Positions 22,731 to 34,534 of a DNA stretch of 64,000 nucleotides are shown piece after piece. Source of the DNA: Gigaspora margarita (taxonomy: Eukaryota; Glomeromycota; Glomeromycetes; Diversisporales; Gigasporaceae); the NCBI GenBank assembly GCA_009809945.1, contig WTPW01000592.1, positions 151,131 through 215,130 of the forward strand. The letters are read 5' to 3'. Each line of letters opens with the position of its first letter. The first letter of the stretch is position 1. The notes under the pieces were generated by a model. It saw only the letters and a program-made list of their open reading frames with translations. It was not told where the DNA came from and made no database searches. A program made the translations under genes and the position numbers.

Positions 22731-23855
22731 AAATAGTAATTTATTATTTATTAGCCAATCAAATTATTTTATGTCTACGAACATATAAAAACTAAAAATC
22801 TTTGAATCTATAATGATTTTTTATTTTATACAATCTTACTCATATTATAATTAAAAATTTTATTTGCAATAAGTTTTAAATACTTGTTACAAACACTTGC
22901 GCACAAAAAATCCAACCTTCCAAATAGTTTATATATTATATTTAATATGCCTCTAAAATATTATATAATCTATAAATAGATTTCTTAATAAAAATGAAAG
23001 GTTTTTAATAAACTTCTGAAAATTCTTAATTATGAATAATTTTTATAATATCATTGGTTGTAAACAAGTGACCGAAGTTGTATCCTATAAAATTTAAAGA
23101 AAAAAAACTGTTTTTAATAAAGTTTACTTGATATTCACATTTTTGAAGCCATATGCGCAAAGTTAATACTATATTATTTCTAAACAAACCTCTTTTTAAA
23201 CAGTTCATTTAACAAAAAAACTGTTCACTAGCAAATACACAACCTTTAAACAACCGAAAAATTTTCTTTTTAATGATATTAGACCATGGGTTAAAATTTT
23301 TTAACAGTCACAAATTTGTATAGTCTTTTATAGGGGCTGAATTCTGTGATCTGCATAAAATTATATATGTATAACATCATACGAAATACCCTATCCTAAA
23401 CTATATCTTAAATCTTACTATCTAATATATCTTAAGAGTTGTAAAAAGCAAAATAAAAAAGGTTATTATATATATTTATATAAAAATTTTAATATTTTAT
23501 ATATTTTATATTAGGTTATATAAAGTTAATTATTTGGTTCTTATAATATAAAATCTTTAAAAAAATAATCCACTACCTGCTTTTAATTTATTTTTAATAT
23601 ATATATAGAATTTTTTCTTTGATTTAAATTTAATTTAAAAAACTAGCCAGATAGTAATAAAACTGCAGATATTTAGAAGGTCCAAGGTTGTATATCACTC
23701 TTTATGTAATATGAAATTTATATATAATTATATTAAATGTCATATCACATATATCATGTCAAATGTTATAGTTTATTTTCATTCATATTTTAATGTCTGC
23801 AGCTCTAGATAGTAAATTACTTAAAATTTTTTTCTTAAGCTTAGCAAAATTTGAT
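22731..23855. other. AT-rich stretch, nothing recognised
   Basis: I could not find a continuation of the hAT transposase here, nor any other gene. Short open frames on the minus strand lack recognisable motifs. Confidence 0.35.
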
Positions 23856-24039
23856 CTAGCAAGTAGTGTTCCTAGGTCCAGTTCAGATCTGGTCTGGGAT
23901 CAGACCAGACTCAGACTTCAAATTTCACTAATTTCTGACTTCAAACGAGACTTAGACTCAATTATGAGTCTGGTCTGGGTCTGGTTCAAAGTTTGCAAAC
24001 TGGTCCTAGTCCAAACATACTTATGTGTATTTTTTGGTG

Positions 24040-25151
24040 CTGAACAAGTTTACTTAGTGCAAAAACTTAGAATTAATTAGTTAAATTTTATGAATCATAA
24101 GATTTTATATAATTTTATTAATAAAATTTTATAAAATCTTATAATACACAAATTTTTATTAATTAATCCTAACTTTATGCACTAAGTAAACTTGTTCAGC
24201 ACCTAAAAATGCATCAGATCAGCAAAGTTATTTTTATTTTGCTTAAAATTTAGAGAACAGATGCATAATACTGGATTTTTGATAAAAAAAGTCAAATTTA
24301 AACAACTTTTCTCTACATTATAAGTAAAATAAAAGCAATACTGTCATTTTAATGTATTTTTAGTTGTTAAACAAGTTTACTTAGTGCATGTAGTTAGAAT
24401 TAATTAGTAAAATATTGTGATTCGTAAGATTTTATAGAATTTTATTAATAAAATTCTATAAAATCTTTATGATTCACAAAATTTTACTAATTAATTCTAA
24501 CTATATGCACTAAGTAAACTTTTTCAGAATCTAAAAATACATTAAATCAGTAGTAATATTTTTATTTTACTTGTTATTTGAAGAAAAGATGCTTAAATTT
24601 GACTTTTTTGATCAAAAATCCAAAATTATGCATCTATTCTCTAAATTACAAATAAAATAAAAATAATACTGCCAGTTTATGTATGTATAGGTTCTGTACA
24701 AGTTTAATAAGTGCAATAAATTAGAATTAATTAGTAAAGTTTTGTAAATCATAAGATTTAATAGAATTTTATTAATAAAATTCTATAAAATCTTATGAAT
24801 CACAAAATTTTACTAATTAACTCTAATTTCAAAGACTAAATAAACTTTTTTAGAACCTAAAAATACATTAAATCAGCAGAATTGTTTTTATTATATTTGA
24901 AATTTGGAGAAAAGTTGCTTAATTTGACTTTATTGATCAAAAATCCAATATTATGCATCTATTCTCTAAATTTCAAGCAAAATAAAAATAACTCTGCTAA
25001 TTTGGTGTATATTTAGGTGCTAAACAAGTTTACTTAGTGCATAAAGTTAGAATTAATTAATAAAAATTTGTGTATTATAAGATTTTATAAAATTTTATTG
25101 ATAAAATTACATAAAATCTTATAATTCATAAAATTCTACTAATTAATTCTA
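24040..25151. repeat. Tandem array of palindromic units, four copies
   Basis: Each unit of about 325 bp has a palindrome of about 165 bp. It starts 'gctgaacaagtttacttagt', runs through 'gttagaattaattagtaaa' and 'attttattaataaaat', then returns in mirror order. A spacer with 'gatgcttaaatttgac' and 'caaaaatccaaaattatgc' follows. Units start near 24043, 24365, 24690 and 25014; the last is cut by the element at 25152 and resumes at 27073. Confidence 0.85.
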
Positions 25152-27072
25152 GAGTAGTCTTATCCTAGACCCAGGGTTTACACTAATAACCTAAACTCCA
25201 AAGAGGTCTACATTATGTCAATTAATTTAATCCTAGACCCCATATTTAACCAATCAAATTTAATCACATGACAAATATAAATTGGGCAGTGACCCATCGC
25301 CATGCTGACCCCATGATCAGCCAATCAAATTTGGTCACATGACTGATAGTCAAATTATCAAAAAAAATTTAAGTTTTTTTACCAGTAATAATAAAAAAAA
25401 TTCAAAATTACATTATTTATTACATAAAATTTCGTATTTATTTAATAAAAAAAAAAATTAAAAATAAAAATAAAATAAAATAAAAAAATAAAAAAAATAA
25501 AAGTACACTCACATAACAATCTGCACCCAAATATACGCCCAACCCACAAAGAATCAATAGGACCAAAGAAAACTGTATCACCCATGGCATCGTATTCAAG
25601 TCAGCACCAATGAAATTGTACTATGATACAATACTAACAGCCCAAACCCCAAATGACTCGAACAACGACTCCAACAACAACTCCAATGATAGTGCCAGTG
25701 ATGACTTCAACAACTAGAAAAAAAATGATTAAAAAGAAAAAAAAATCCTGAACCTGTAACAGAATGACAACGATATAAAAAACACCCACCGACGAAAAAA
25801 TCCAAGACCTGCGAAAACATAAAAAATACCCAATTTTGAACCTGATAAAAGAATACAAGACTTGCAAAAAAAAGAAAAAAGAAAAGCATATTAATATATA
25901 ATATAAAAAAAAAGAGAAACCTTACTAGAGTCACTATGTTGATGATTTGTTTGGTCAAAATTTCTGTTATAATAACTCCAAGACTATCTTGAGTGCATGG
26001 TTGAGACCCTATGCATGCCAATCAAATAACAAGAAAAAAAAACAAATACAATTATAAAAAAAAACCTTCTGAACCTGGTGACAGAACAACGTAAAAAACA
26101 CCCTGCTTCTGAACCCGACAAAAGAATTCAAGACCTGTGAAAAAAAAAAGCTAAACATATTATTATATATATATATATATATATATATAAACATCTATTG
26201 ACAAAAGAATCCAAGACCTAAGAAAATATAAAAAACACCCATTTTTGAATCTGACGAAAGAATACAAAACCTGCGAAAAAAGAAAAAAAAAGCATATTAA
26301 TATATAATATAAAAAAAAACAAAAAAAGAGAAACCTTACCGGAGATGCTTTGTTGACGATTTATTCAGTCAAAATTTCTGTTATGATAACTTCAAGACTG
26401 TCTTGAGTGCACAGTTGAGACCCTACACAAGCCAAGCAAATTACAAGAAAAATAACAAATACAATTAGGGCCATGTCATTAATCACCTGATTATTTTTTA
26501 TCAGAGGCCTACCCCCCTCCCTCTTTTTTAATATAGATTTGGTCAGGTTCCTATATATAATTTCAACTTTTTTGACCCCCCTCCCCTAGAAAATCACCTG
26601 TTTTTGTTACTCCCCTTATAAAAAAACCCTCCCGAATCTAGTGACAGAACAATGTAAGAAACACCCTCGCTTTTGAACCTGACAAAAGAATTCAAAACCT
26701 GCAAAAAAAAGAAAAGCTAAACATATTATTATATATATATATATATATATATATAAAGAGAAACCTTACTGGAGTCACTTTTTTGGCAATTTGTTTGGTT
26801 ACAGAACCCCAAGAAACTATGACACCAATGACAAAACCAAATCTGAAAGGTGACAAGCTAAAAAAATTATTAAACGGCAAAAGTGAAGCAAAACAACAAA
26901 ACAACAAAAAATTAATTATCATGGTGCACAAAAAAAAAATTCATATATGATCACAATCACTGTGCATATGTAAAATTTGGGTCTAGAATAAAAAAAATTT
27001 AATATAAATCTCTATAAAGTTTATGTTAATTAACATAAAACTGGGTCTAGGCGAAGGTTTCTCTTAATTCTA
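25144..27072. mobile_element. 1.9-kb element inside the palindrome array
   Basis: The element (25152-27064) interrupts a palindromic unit and is flanked by the octamer TAATTCTA on both sides. Its ends share an inverted 'cctagacccag' block (gtcttatcctagacccag / ctgggtctaggcgaagg). Inside, a segment of roughly 420 bp with 'gacctgcgaaaa', 'gcatattaatatataatat' and 'gagaaaccttac' is repeated about three times. TA dinucleotide runs occur at 26159-26190 and 26729-26756. The open frames here are translations of these repeats. Confidence 0.65.
26466..26630. repeat. Dispersed repeat 'gtcattaatcacctgatt', copy 1
   Basis: It runs from 'ccatgtcattaatcacctg' through 'cctacccccctccctc' to 'tttttgttactccccttat'. 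A second copy with the same order lies at 40850-41005. It has no coding content and its class is unknown. Confidence 0.65.
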
Positions 27073-27595
27073 ACTTCTTGCACTAAGTAAACTTGTTTAG
27101 TACTAAAAAATACATATAAGTATGTTCAGACTCAGACTAGTCTGCAAACTTTGAACCAGACCTGAACCAAACTTAGACTTGACTAAAATATCTGAATATA
27201 AAAGTTTGAGTCTAGTCCAAAAATCAGACCAGACTCAAACTTGACTAAAGTTTGGTTCAAGTCCAGCCCATAGGAACACTACTAGCAAGGTTATGAAAAC
27301 CAAAAAATTAATTTTGTTTAGCCTTATATAATTTATTTGCACTATAGATTTAATAATAAATTAAGCTAGAGCTATATCTTTTATGAGATTGCAGAATTAT
27401 CATATTTATGATTTGTATAATTTGTGCAATATAATATTATATTTTATACAAAATAAATTATTTGATCAAAAAATTTTAATAATCAATAATTAGAGTAGAA
27501 CCATTTATCAGATGATTTTTATCTCTTAAGAGAGTACTTTCTCTCCCTTATCTAATACTAAGCTAGCTAATCAAATTTAAACAAATAATATATAA

Positions 27596-27740
27596 GGGCC
27601 TTTTAGCAAAAAGTAGCAATAAGCTAAAAAAATTTTTTCTGTAGTTTTTTAATATTGTGTTCTAAATAATTTAAATTGTACAAAAATAAAGTTTTTATAA
27701 AAAATTTTTTTGCCTATTACTACCTTTTGCTATAGGGCCC
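27596..27740. mobile_element. MITE with gggccttttagcaaaa ends
   Basis: The left end 'gggccttttagcaaaaagta' is mirrored by 'taccttttgctatagggccc', and the arms continue with 'gtagcaataagc' and 'gcctattactac'. At 145 bp it is non-coding. No clear target duplication was found. Confidence 0.6.
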
Positions 27741-28042
27741 CAATATACAGATCAGATTTTAGTCAAGTCTGAATTTGGTTCAGATTTAGTCTGAAGTTTG
27801 CAAACTGGTTTGAATTGAATATATTATATGCATTTTTTAGTATTAAATAAGTTTTTTAGTGCATTAAGTTAGAATTAATTAGTAAAAATTTTGTAAATCA
27901 TAAGATTTTATAGAATTTTATTAATAAAATACTAATAAAATTCTATAAAATCTTATAATTCACAAATTTTTATTAATTAATTCTAACTTTATGACTAAGT
28001 AAATTTGTTCAGCATTCAAAAATATATCAAATTGGCAGAATT
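27741..28042. repeat. Left remnant of an old palindrome-array element
   Basis: A 'tttggttcagatttagtctg' block is followed by one palindromic unit like those at 24040. The unit's spacer is cut at 28050 by the composite element and continues at 34535, so this is the outermost host layer of the nested stack. Confidence 0.7.
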
Positions 28043-28084
28043 ATTTTTATAGGATGCCTATTTCCACTATAGTATTTTGCTATT

Positions 28085-28206
28085 TCTACTATAGTTACAC
28101 AAGAATTTCTATTTTTAGTATTTAATATAATATATTATAAAGGGTATGCCTATTTCCACTATGGTTATACAAGAATTTCTATTTTTAGTATTTAATATAA
28201 TATATT
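28085..28206. repeat. Short tandem duplication at the left end of element X
   Basis: The phrase 'acaagaatttctatttttag' followed by 'tatttaatataatatattat' occurs twice, about 77 bases apart. The two copies are separated by a repeat of the element's own end, 'tatgcctatttccactat'. Confidence 0.75.
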
Positions 28207-29114
28207 ATAAATTTACTATAATTCTAACTTTAAAACTAATAAGTAAACCTTCTTTAGTTCCTAGTTAAAAGTTGTAAAGCTCATTTTTCCGATTCTAATG
28301 GTAGTTAAATCATCAAAATCAGCCTGGTGGATCCCAAAATACTTGGGATCAAAGAAGAGAATATAAGGATCGGCAAATTCACTGTTATACAAACTATTTA
28401 TTTTCTATACATATGTTTTGAAAAGTTTTTTATCATAGTGAAATTTTTACTAAGAAACTAATAAAACTCGTCTTAAGAAACTAGCATTTTTTTGAGCCAA
28501 AGAACAAGTTTACTTAAGAGCCCAAAGTCTATCGTGATAATAAAATTATGTGCAAATTACGATTTTACGTTTGACAGCTTTTTTCTAACTTTATTTTTTT
28601 TTTACATACGTTTTGAGACGTTTTTTTATTGTAGTGAAAATTTTTACTAAGAAACTAATAAAATACATCTTAAGAACTAGAATTTTTTTGAGCTAAAAAA
28701 CAACTTTACTTAAGAACTCAAAGTCAATTGTGATAATAAAATTCTGCACAAATCATGATTTTTCATTTGATGGCAGTTTCTATGCTTTGTATAACAGTGA
28801 ATTTGCCGATCCTTATATTCTCTTCTTTGATCCCAAGTATTTTGGGATCCACTGGGCCGATTTTGATGATTTAACTACCATTAGAATTAGAAAAATGAGC
28901 TCTACAACTTTTAATTAGGGACCAAAGAAGGTTTACTTATTAGTTTTTAGGGTTAGGGTTAGAGTTAGTATTAGTAAGGTTAGAGTTAGAATTAGGTTTA
29001 TTATTTTGAATTCTAAAAATAGAAAATCCTGTGTAACTATAGTAGAAATAGCAAAATACCATGGTGGAAATAGTAGCTCCCATTATAAATTACTATAATT
29101 CTAACTCTAAAACT

Positions 29115-30290
29115 AATAATCAACCTTCTCAAAAGTTATAGCCACATACTCTTTTCAATGTTCCCTCATACCATTTTTTTTCACAAACACTGATCTATGA
29201 AAACCACATAGATAATATGCCTAACCACAACAGAACTTCACCAGTAGCAGCTAGGACTAAAGGCCATTCACTGCATGTTTTGGTTGTAACTGAAATAGAG
29301 TTGAAAAAGAGTCAAACCCTTGTAAGTGAGGTCTCCTGGCAGAAGACTATGGTATTACCAAATGAAGAAGTAATAGACAAGCCCTGGAGTTCAGTCAAAA
29401 TTTACGGAAGCTTTAGCAGAAGTAAATATTGGGTAAGAGATAATTTTCTATATAGAGTAACTCTGCTAACTCATTATAATATAGTACACCTCCCTCTTGC
29501 TTCTTTGGCTTTTGTCATATTTTCAACAAAGTGGGCTTTCCAGTTTACCCCCTCCAAAAGATTAGCAGTGTTTACTGCTTCCAATTTGGGTTATACATCT
29601 ACCAAAATGGAATTGTTGACATCAGGAGTGGAACACATTTACTGCATATGAGATAAACAATAAATGACGTGACAGGAATCTTTATGGAACCATCTAGAAA
29701 ATTCTCGATTATTGCATTTTTAGACATATTTGTTTGTTTTTGTTCTTTTTTTTTTACAAATAATACTTTGATAAAGTAGTAGCAGTATACTTTATGCAGT
29801 CTATATAATTTTTAAATGTAATCACAATCTTTGTTAAGATTGCTAACTTTTCTTTGTTTTTCTTTTTTTTTTTCTTTTTTGTTTTTAGTTAGTTTTTGGT
29901 TTTCGTTTAGGTTTTGTAGAATTACCCCTTTTTTTTACTTCCCTTTTAGTTTCGTAAACACCTTTTGTTCGTAAGAATAGGGCTTTAAGTCTCCTTATCC
30001 TAGAGACTAGGTAAGGAAGATTAAGAAAAAGTTAGCAATCTTGACAAGACTAACAACTGCTAATGGTGATTTAAAAATCAGACGCATGCGTTGCTAAGGT
30101 TTTTAAGGAGGAAATAGTTGTTGTGGCAAATTGCATTTAGGTACTTCAGTAACCAGATAAGTCTTTATTGTGAAATGGAGGGTATAGCAGTATTATCATG
30201 TTAGGTGTTTTGCAATAGCACCATTGTACTTAACTCTGAAATAATAAAGACAGGATTGCTTAACTGTAAAAAAAAATAAGTTAACCTTTT
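29115..30290 (+). mobile_element. Retrocopy with poly-A tail and LINE-type duplication
   Basis: The inserted body (about 29130-30276) ends with AATAAA at 30243-30248 and nine A residues at 30268-30276. It is flanked by similar 15-16 base sequences, aataatcaaccttct (29115-29129) and aataagttaacctttt (from 30275). The first copy of element X shows the uninterrupted target, aataagtaaaccttct, near 28226. It is therefore a reverse-transcribed insertion. It holds a 144-codon open frame at 29217-29651 that starts MPNHNRTSPVAARTKGHSL, which I do not recognise. An inverted repeat (aagattgctaac / gttagcaatctt) lies further on. The source transcript is unknown. Confidence 0.65.
29217..29651 (+). CDS. 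Unrecognised 144-residue open frame in the retrocopy
   Basis: The frame opens with MPNHNRTSPVAARTKGHSL and ends at a TGA after GVEHIYCI. It has a polar first half with Lys, Glu and Ser and a more hydrophobic stretch near residues 85-110, but no domain I know. It sits in the 5' half of a poly-A-tailed insertion, upstream of a long T-rich region. It could be a real but short protein of the source transcript, or chance. Nothing supports expression from this copy. Confidence 0.25.
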   Translation: MPNHNRTSPVAARTKGHSLHVLVVTEIELKKSQTLVSEVSWQKTMVLPNEEVIDKPWSSVKIYGSFSRSKYWVRDNFLYRVTLLTHYNIVHLPLASLAFVIFSTKWAFQFTPSKRLAVFTASNLGYTSTKMELLTSGVEHIYCI

Positions 30291-30903
30291 TTGGTTCCTA
30301 GTTAAAAGTTGTAGAGAGCTCACTTTTCTGATTCTAATAGTAGTTAAATCATCAAAATCAGCCTAGTGGATCCCAAGATACTTGGGGTCAAAGAAGAGAA
30401 CATAAGAATCGGCAAATTCACTATTACACAAACTATTCATTTTTCTTTACATATGTTTTGAAATATTTTTTTATTGTAGTGAAAAAGTTTATTAAAAAAC
30501 TAATAAAACTTGTTTTAAGAAACTAGCATTTTTTAAGCCAAAAAACAACTTTACTTAAAAGCCCAAAGTCAATTGTGATAATAAAATTCTGAGCAAATCA
30601 CATTTTTTATTGCTAGCTTTTTTTCTAACTTCTTTACATACATTTTGAGAAGTTTTCTATTGTAGTAAAAAATTACTGAAAATAATAAAACTTATTTTAA
30701 TAAACTAGCATTTTTTTAAGCCAAAGAACAACTTTACTTAAGAACTCAAAGTTGATTGTGATAATAAAATTATACGCAAATCACGATTTTTTATTTGATA
30801 ACATTTTCTATACTTTGTATAACAGTGAATTTGCTGATTCTTATGTTCTCTTCTTTGATCCCAAGTATCTTGGGATCCACTGGGCCAATTTTGATGATTT
30901 AAC

Positions 30904-31372
30904 TATGGTGAAGATCACTTAAAGCCAACAAATTTTATATATAAGCACCAATTTTTTAGCTGCAGTATAACATGATCGACCAATAAAAATGCAGAAAAAC
31001 TTAATATAAATTTAATTTTATTAATAAAATTTTAAATTTTGTTAATATATTTAAATTTTTTATATTTTTTTATATATAAATGCCAAATTTTTAAACTATA
31101 TATAACTTTAAATTGATATAAACTTCTTAAAATAAAAGATACTAAAGATTTTAAAAATCGTAGAATAGAGGTATAGTGCTTTTAATACTTGTTTTATGAA
31201 ATATGCAAAAAAATTAGTTATACTAGTTATTTATAAGCAAATTTAATAGTTTAATTAAAAGGCTATTAAACATATAAAAACTTTTTTTTAGTTTATTTTA
31301 TTTTAAAAAAATTATAAAAATTTAAAAAATTTTATAGTTAAAAGTTGATGGCTTTTCGTGATTTGCACTATA
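30904..31372. mobile_element. TA-type MITE inside element X
   Basis: The element (30906-31370) begins 'tggtgaagatcacttaaagc' and ends with an imperfect mirror, 'gcttttcgtgatttgcacta', with TA on each side. The uninterrupted first copy of element X reads 'gatttaactaccattag' at this point, confirming that one TA was duplicated. It is AT-rich and non-coding. Confidence 0.75.
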
Positions 31373-31374
31373 CC

Positions 31375-34352
31375 ATTAGAATTAGTGTTCCATACAGTCT
31401 GGTTTGGTCCAGGTTTTGTGCCAAACTGGACTTGAATCAAAAATTTAGTTCGATTCAGTACTCGGACCCAGAACCGTATCATCAAACCCTGAACCCAAAA
31501 TGGGACCCGATTATTGCATATCAAAAAATTCTACAAAAATAATTTGCAAGCAATTTTATATACCCGATCCAAAATTATAATGAAGCTCAAGTCTTATAAA
31601 TCTTTATTAATTATACCAAATATTCAAACACCAAAGTGAAAAATTAAAAAAAAGATATGATTAAAGCCAATAAAATGCTTTGCATTAATCGATTTCAATA
31701 TCAATTCCAAGTTCTTTAAAACACTAATTGAATCCCTATTTGCAGATTTTTGTCGATATTATATATGTAAAAAAAAAATTGTCAAAAAAAAAAAATAGCT
31801 GACAAGTTAATTGAGATATGGCCAAGGCCAAAAAAAAAATGATAAAATGAAATCAGAACAAAATCCCGTTATTAATTAAGAATTAATTGTTGCCAATAAT
31901 AGCTGAATTAAGCAAAATATATGAATCAAAAAAAATGAAAATAAAAAAAAATCAAAAAAAAAGAATAAAATATTCGATATGTTCAATTTTACAAGCCCGA
32001 TTTAATCTTGCTCATTTTGTTCATCTTGATATCCTCTCCACCATGATCTTAGACACATTGCTGATCTCACTATTTTTTCAAATAATCGGTTTTGTTTATT
32101 GTTTATTATATCTCAACTAATACTAAACACCTCTTTACTCAGAACACTTGTTGCAGGGATCAAAAGGCAATCTTGTGCAAATTTTGCCAGATTCAGATAA
32201 CTTGTTTCATTAGTTCACCATCATTCTAATATTTTAATGTTTGAATTTACGCATGGTGTACTCAAGTATGCATCTAATTTATTTTGTCAATTTACACATG
32301 TTTGTTTGTAAATTCGTGACATAATTGTAGATTGTGTAGTAGGTTTGCATGTTGCGTTTGGATCAAGAAAAGGTGCATACTCATTTTCATATTTGTTTTT
32401 AATAATATCTTTAATTTTATTAATAAGTTGAAGTGGCCAATTAAGTGATTCAAAATATTGAAACTTAAGTCATGGATCTAATACTACAGACGAAAGATGC
32501 AACACACTTGTTTTCTCACAATAATGTGTAAGCTTTTTTTGGCAGCTTCACAACCTTGAATTAGCCAATGTGGCATGCCATTTCTTCTTTTAACTTTCTC
32601 TAAGGGTTCAAAAAGCATATAAAATATAAAGGAACAACCATAGTTAAAGTTGGGTATTTTAATGCTAACATAATGGTCACTGCATCTTTAAATGATTTGA
32701 GAATCTCAACAAGGAGAATTATTTTTTACATTCCTCTTCTGTTAGAATATACTAGTACAAGTCTTCCTCTGTAAGGGCCATGGTATCTAGTATGACTCTT
32801 AATGTTATTGCTTGTTCATACATGCTACACATAGAGTTCTATTGGGTAATGATGTCGAGAATTGGTTTCATAGGGTTTATTCCCTGGATTAAGCAGATGG
32901 TTTTTAACTTTTTATAATATAATTGTGATTTTTGAATACTTTTGATCAACTTTTGTAATTTTTTGAGTTCATTTCCTGCAAAATTTAGCAAACTATGTAC
33001 AGCAAGATTTAAAACATGACCAAAGCACCTTATGGATTGTTGTTCGTTATTGAATTAAAAACCAAGCCGCATCATAGAATTGGAGAAGTTTTACACAAAT
33101 TTGATATTAGAAAATGCATTGTCATGCGTGATTGTAATTAGTTTTGATATAATGTTCATTGATTGAAGACAATCTTCTATATTTTTAGCAATTTCAGAAC
33201 CTCTATGTAATCCATCCATATTTATAAAGTCTAAGAGAATGCTCTTTAATTTCCAAGATTTATTTACATAGTGAAGAGTAACTGCCATAAATAATTTATT
33301 ATTTGTATCTATCGTCTATATATCGGTAGTAATAGACAGTTTTTTAGGGATTTTTTGTAATTTTTTTGAAGGTTCTTATGTTCTTTCTCAAAATTAACTA
33401 TAATATGCTATTTTACCAAGTTTGCAGAAGGTATGATTGCCTTAGGTTCTAAATATTTAAATATTTCTCTAAGACCATCATCTTCAATAATATTAAATGG
33501 TCGATTATATTTAACAATTCAACATATAACAAGAGTTTTAAATTTTATAGATCAAATGGTTCATGGGGGCAATTGTTAGCAGATTGATTGTTTTTTAACA
33601 AATTAACAACGAGATATTCAACTCTTTGTTATTCAATTCAGGCACCTTTTCTTTATGTGAGGTGAGATGTTTTTTAAGGCTTGATGTTGAACCATCAGCA
33701 CATTTAATTAGTTTTTTAGGGTAACAAAAATTACATTTTACGAAAGAACTATTCTTTTTCTTTTTAAAATATTTCTATACAAATAATCTAGAATATAAAA
33801 AAGACCTCTTGCTAACAACCGATTCCACTTGTGAGGAGTTACTGGTTCCCAGGTTATCAGATTCATTAATATGGGAATTTTTATAAGAACTTTCTGCTTC
33901 AGAGAATCGTCTATATAGATATTATCATCTAATAGGAAAGTATCGTCTATATAGATATTGCCTATAAAATTTGTAATGTTTGCTATACTAAAAGGAGAAT
34001 ATGTATTTGCAGGTTTTAAAAAAAACTATGTATAAAGCATGTTTTAAAAAGAAAAAAAATTGAAAGAGAAAAATATATACATGTATCTATATGAAAAAAA
34101 GGTACAAAATTGCAGTAACCTTTTTACTTTTCTATTTATTCAAGATTAGGTGATTAGTATATGCAGGTTTTGAATAATATAAAAAACCAGATGATTAAGT
34201 ATATGCGAGTTCATATGGATCATACTGGGTACTTGCTATCTTGAACCTGGAATCAGTCAGTTCTAAAAATCATAAGCTCAAACCAGACCTGACAAGTCAG
34301 TTCTGGTTCAAGTCCAGGTTTCAGTTCATGTATGCGGAACACTAATTAGAAT
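31375..34352. mobile_element. hAT element with its own (broken) transposase
   Basis: The element (31383-34344, 2962 bp) starts TAGTGTTCCATACAG and ends with the mirror 'gtatgcggaacacta'. It is flanked by the identical octamer ATTAGAAT (31375-31382 and 34345-34352). The subterminal regions share 'ggtccaggtt' and 'caagtccagg' blocks. It contains a minus-strand hAT transposase relic, so this is a once-autonomous copy of the family whose TAGTGTTCC ends are also seen at 14392 and 23864. Confidence 0.9.
32150..33970 (-). pseudogene. hAT transposase relic (BED finger plus core)
   Basis: Reading the minus strand with several frame changes gives the order expected for a hAT transposase. Near 33745-33660 is a BED finger, CNFC then SLKKHLTSHKEKVPEL. 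Near 33345-33090 are SITTDI, FMAVTLHYVNKSWKLKS and LITITHDNA, the conserved core with its first catalytic Asp. Near 33040-32760 are RCFGHVLNLAV and MKPILDIITQ-NSM, followed by LTEEDLY. The C-terminal dimerisation block was not found before the element's left end. Stops are frequent in every frame. It lies inside the hAT element at 31383 and shares the BED and DNA-x-N blocks with the plus-strand relic at 18493. Confidence 0.8.
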
Positions 34353-34534
34353 CAGAAAAATGAGCTCTACAACTTTCAATTAGGGACCAAAGAAGGTTTA
34401 CTTATCTGTTATTGTTTTTAGAGTTAGAGTTAGAGTTAGAATTAAAAATAAAGTTAGAAAAAATTCTAAAAATAGAAAATTTTGCATAACTATAGTAGAA
34501 AAGGAAAATACCATAGTGGAAATAGTAGCTCCCT

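Larger units (their letters stand above)
23856..27289. mobile_element. hAT-type element built from palindromic repeats
   Basis: The element (23864-27281, 3418 bp) begins TAGTGTTCCTAGGTCCAG and ends with an imperfect mirror, 'ccataggaacacta'. It is flanked by the identical octamer CTAGCAAG (23856-23863 and 27282-27289). Each end has about 150 bases rich in 'agtctggtctgggtctggtt' in opposite orientations. The interior is a tandem array of palindromic units and a 1.9-kb insertion. No transposase is present. Confidence 0.88.

Noticed and set aside
25634..26931. Several Phe-rich minus-strand frames
   Set aside because: They are readings of A-rich tandem repeats inside an inserted element.
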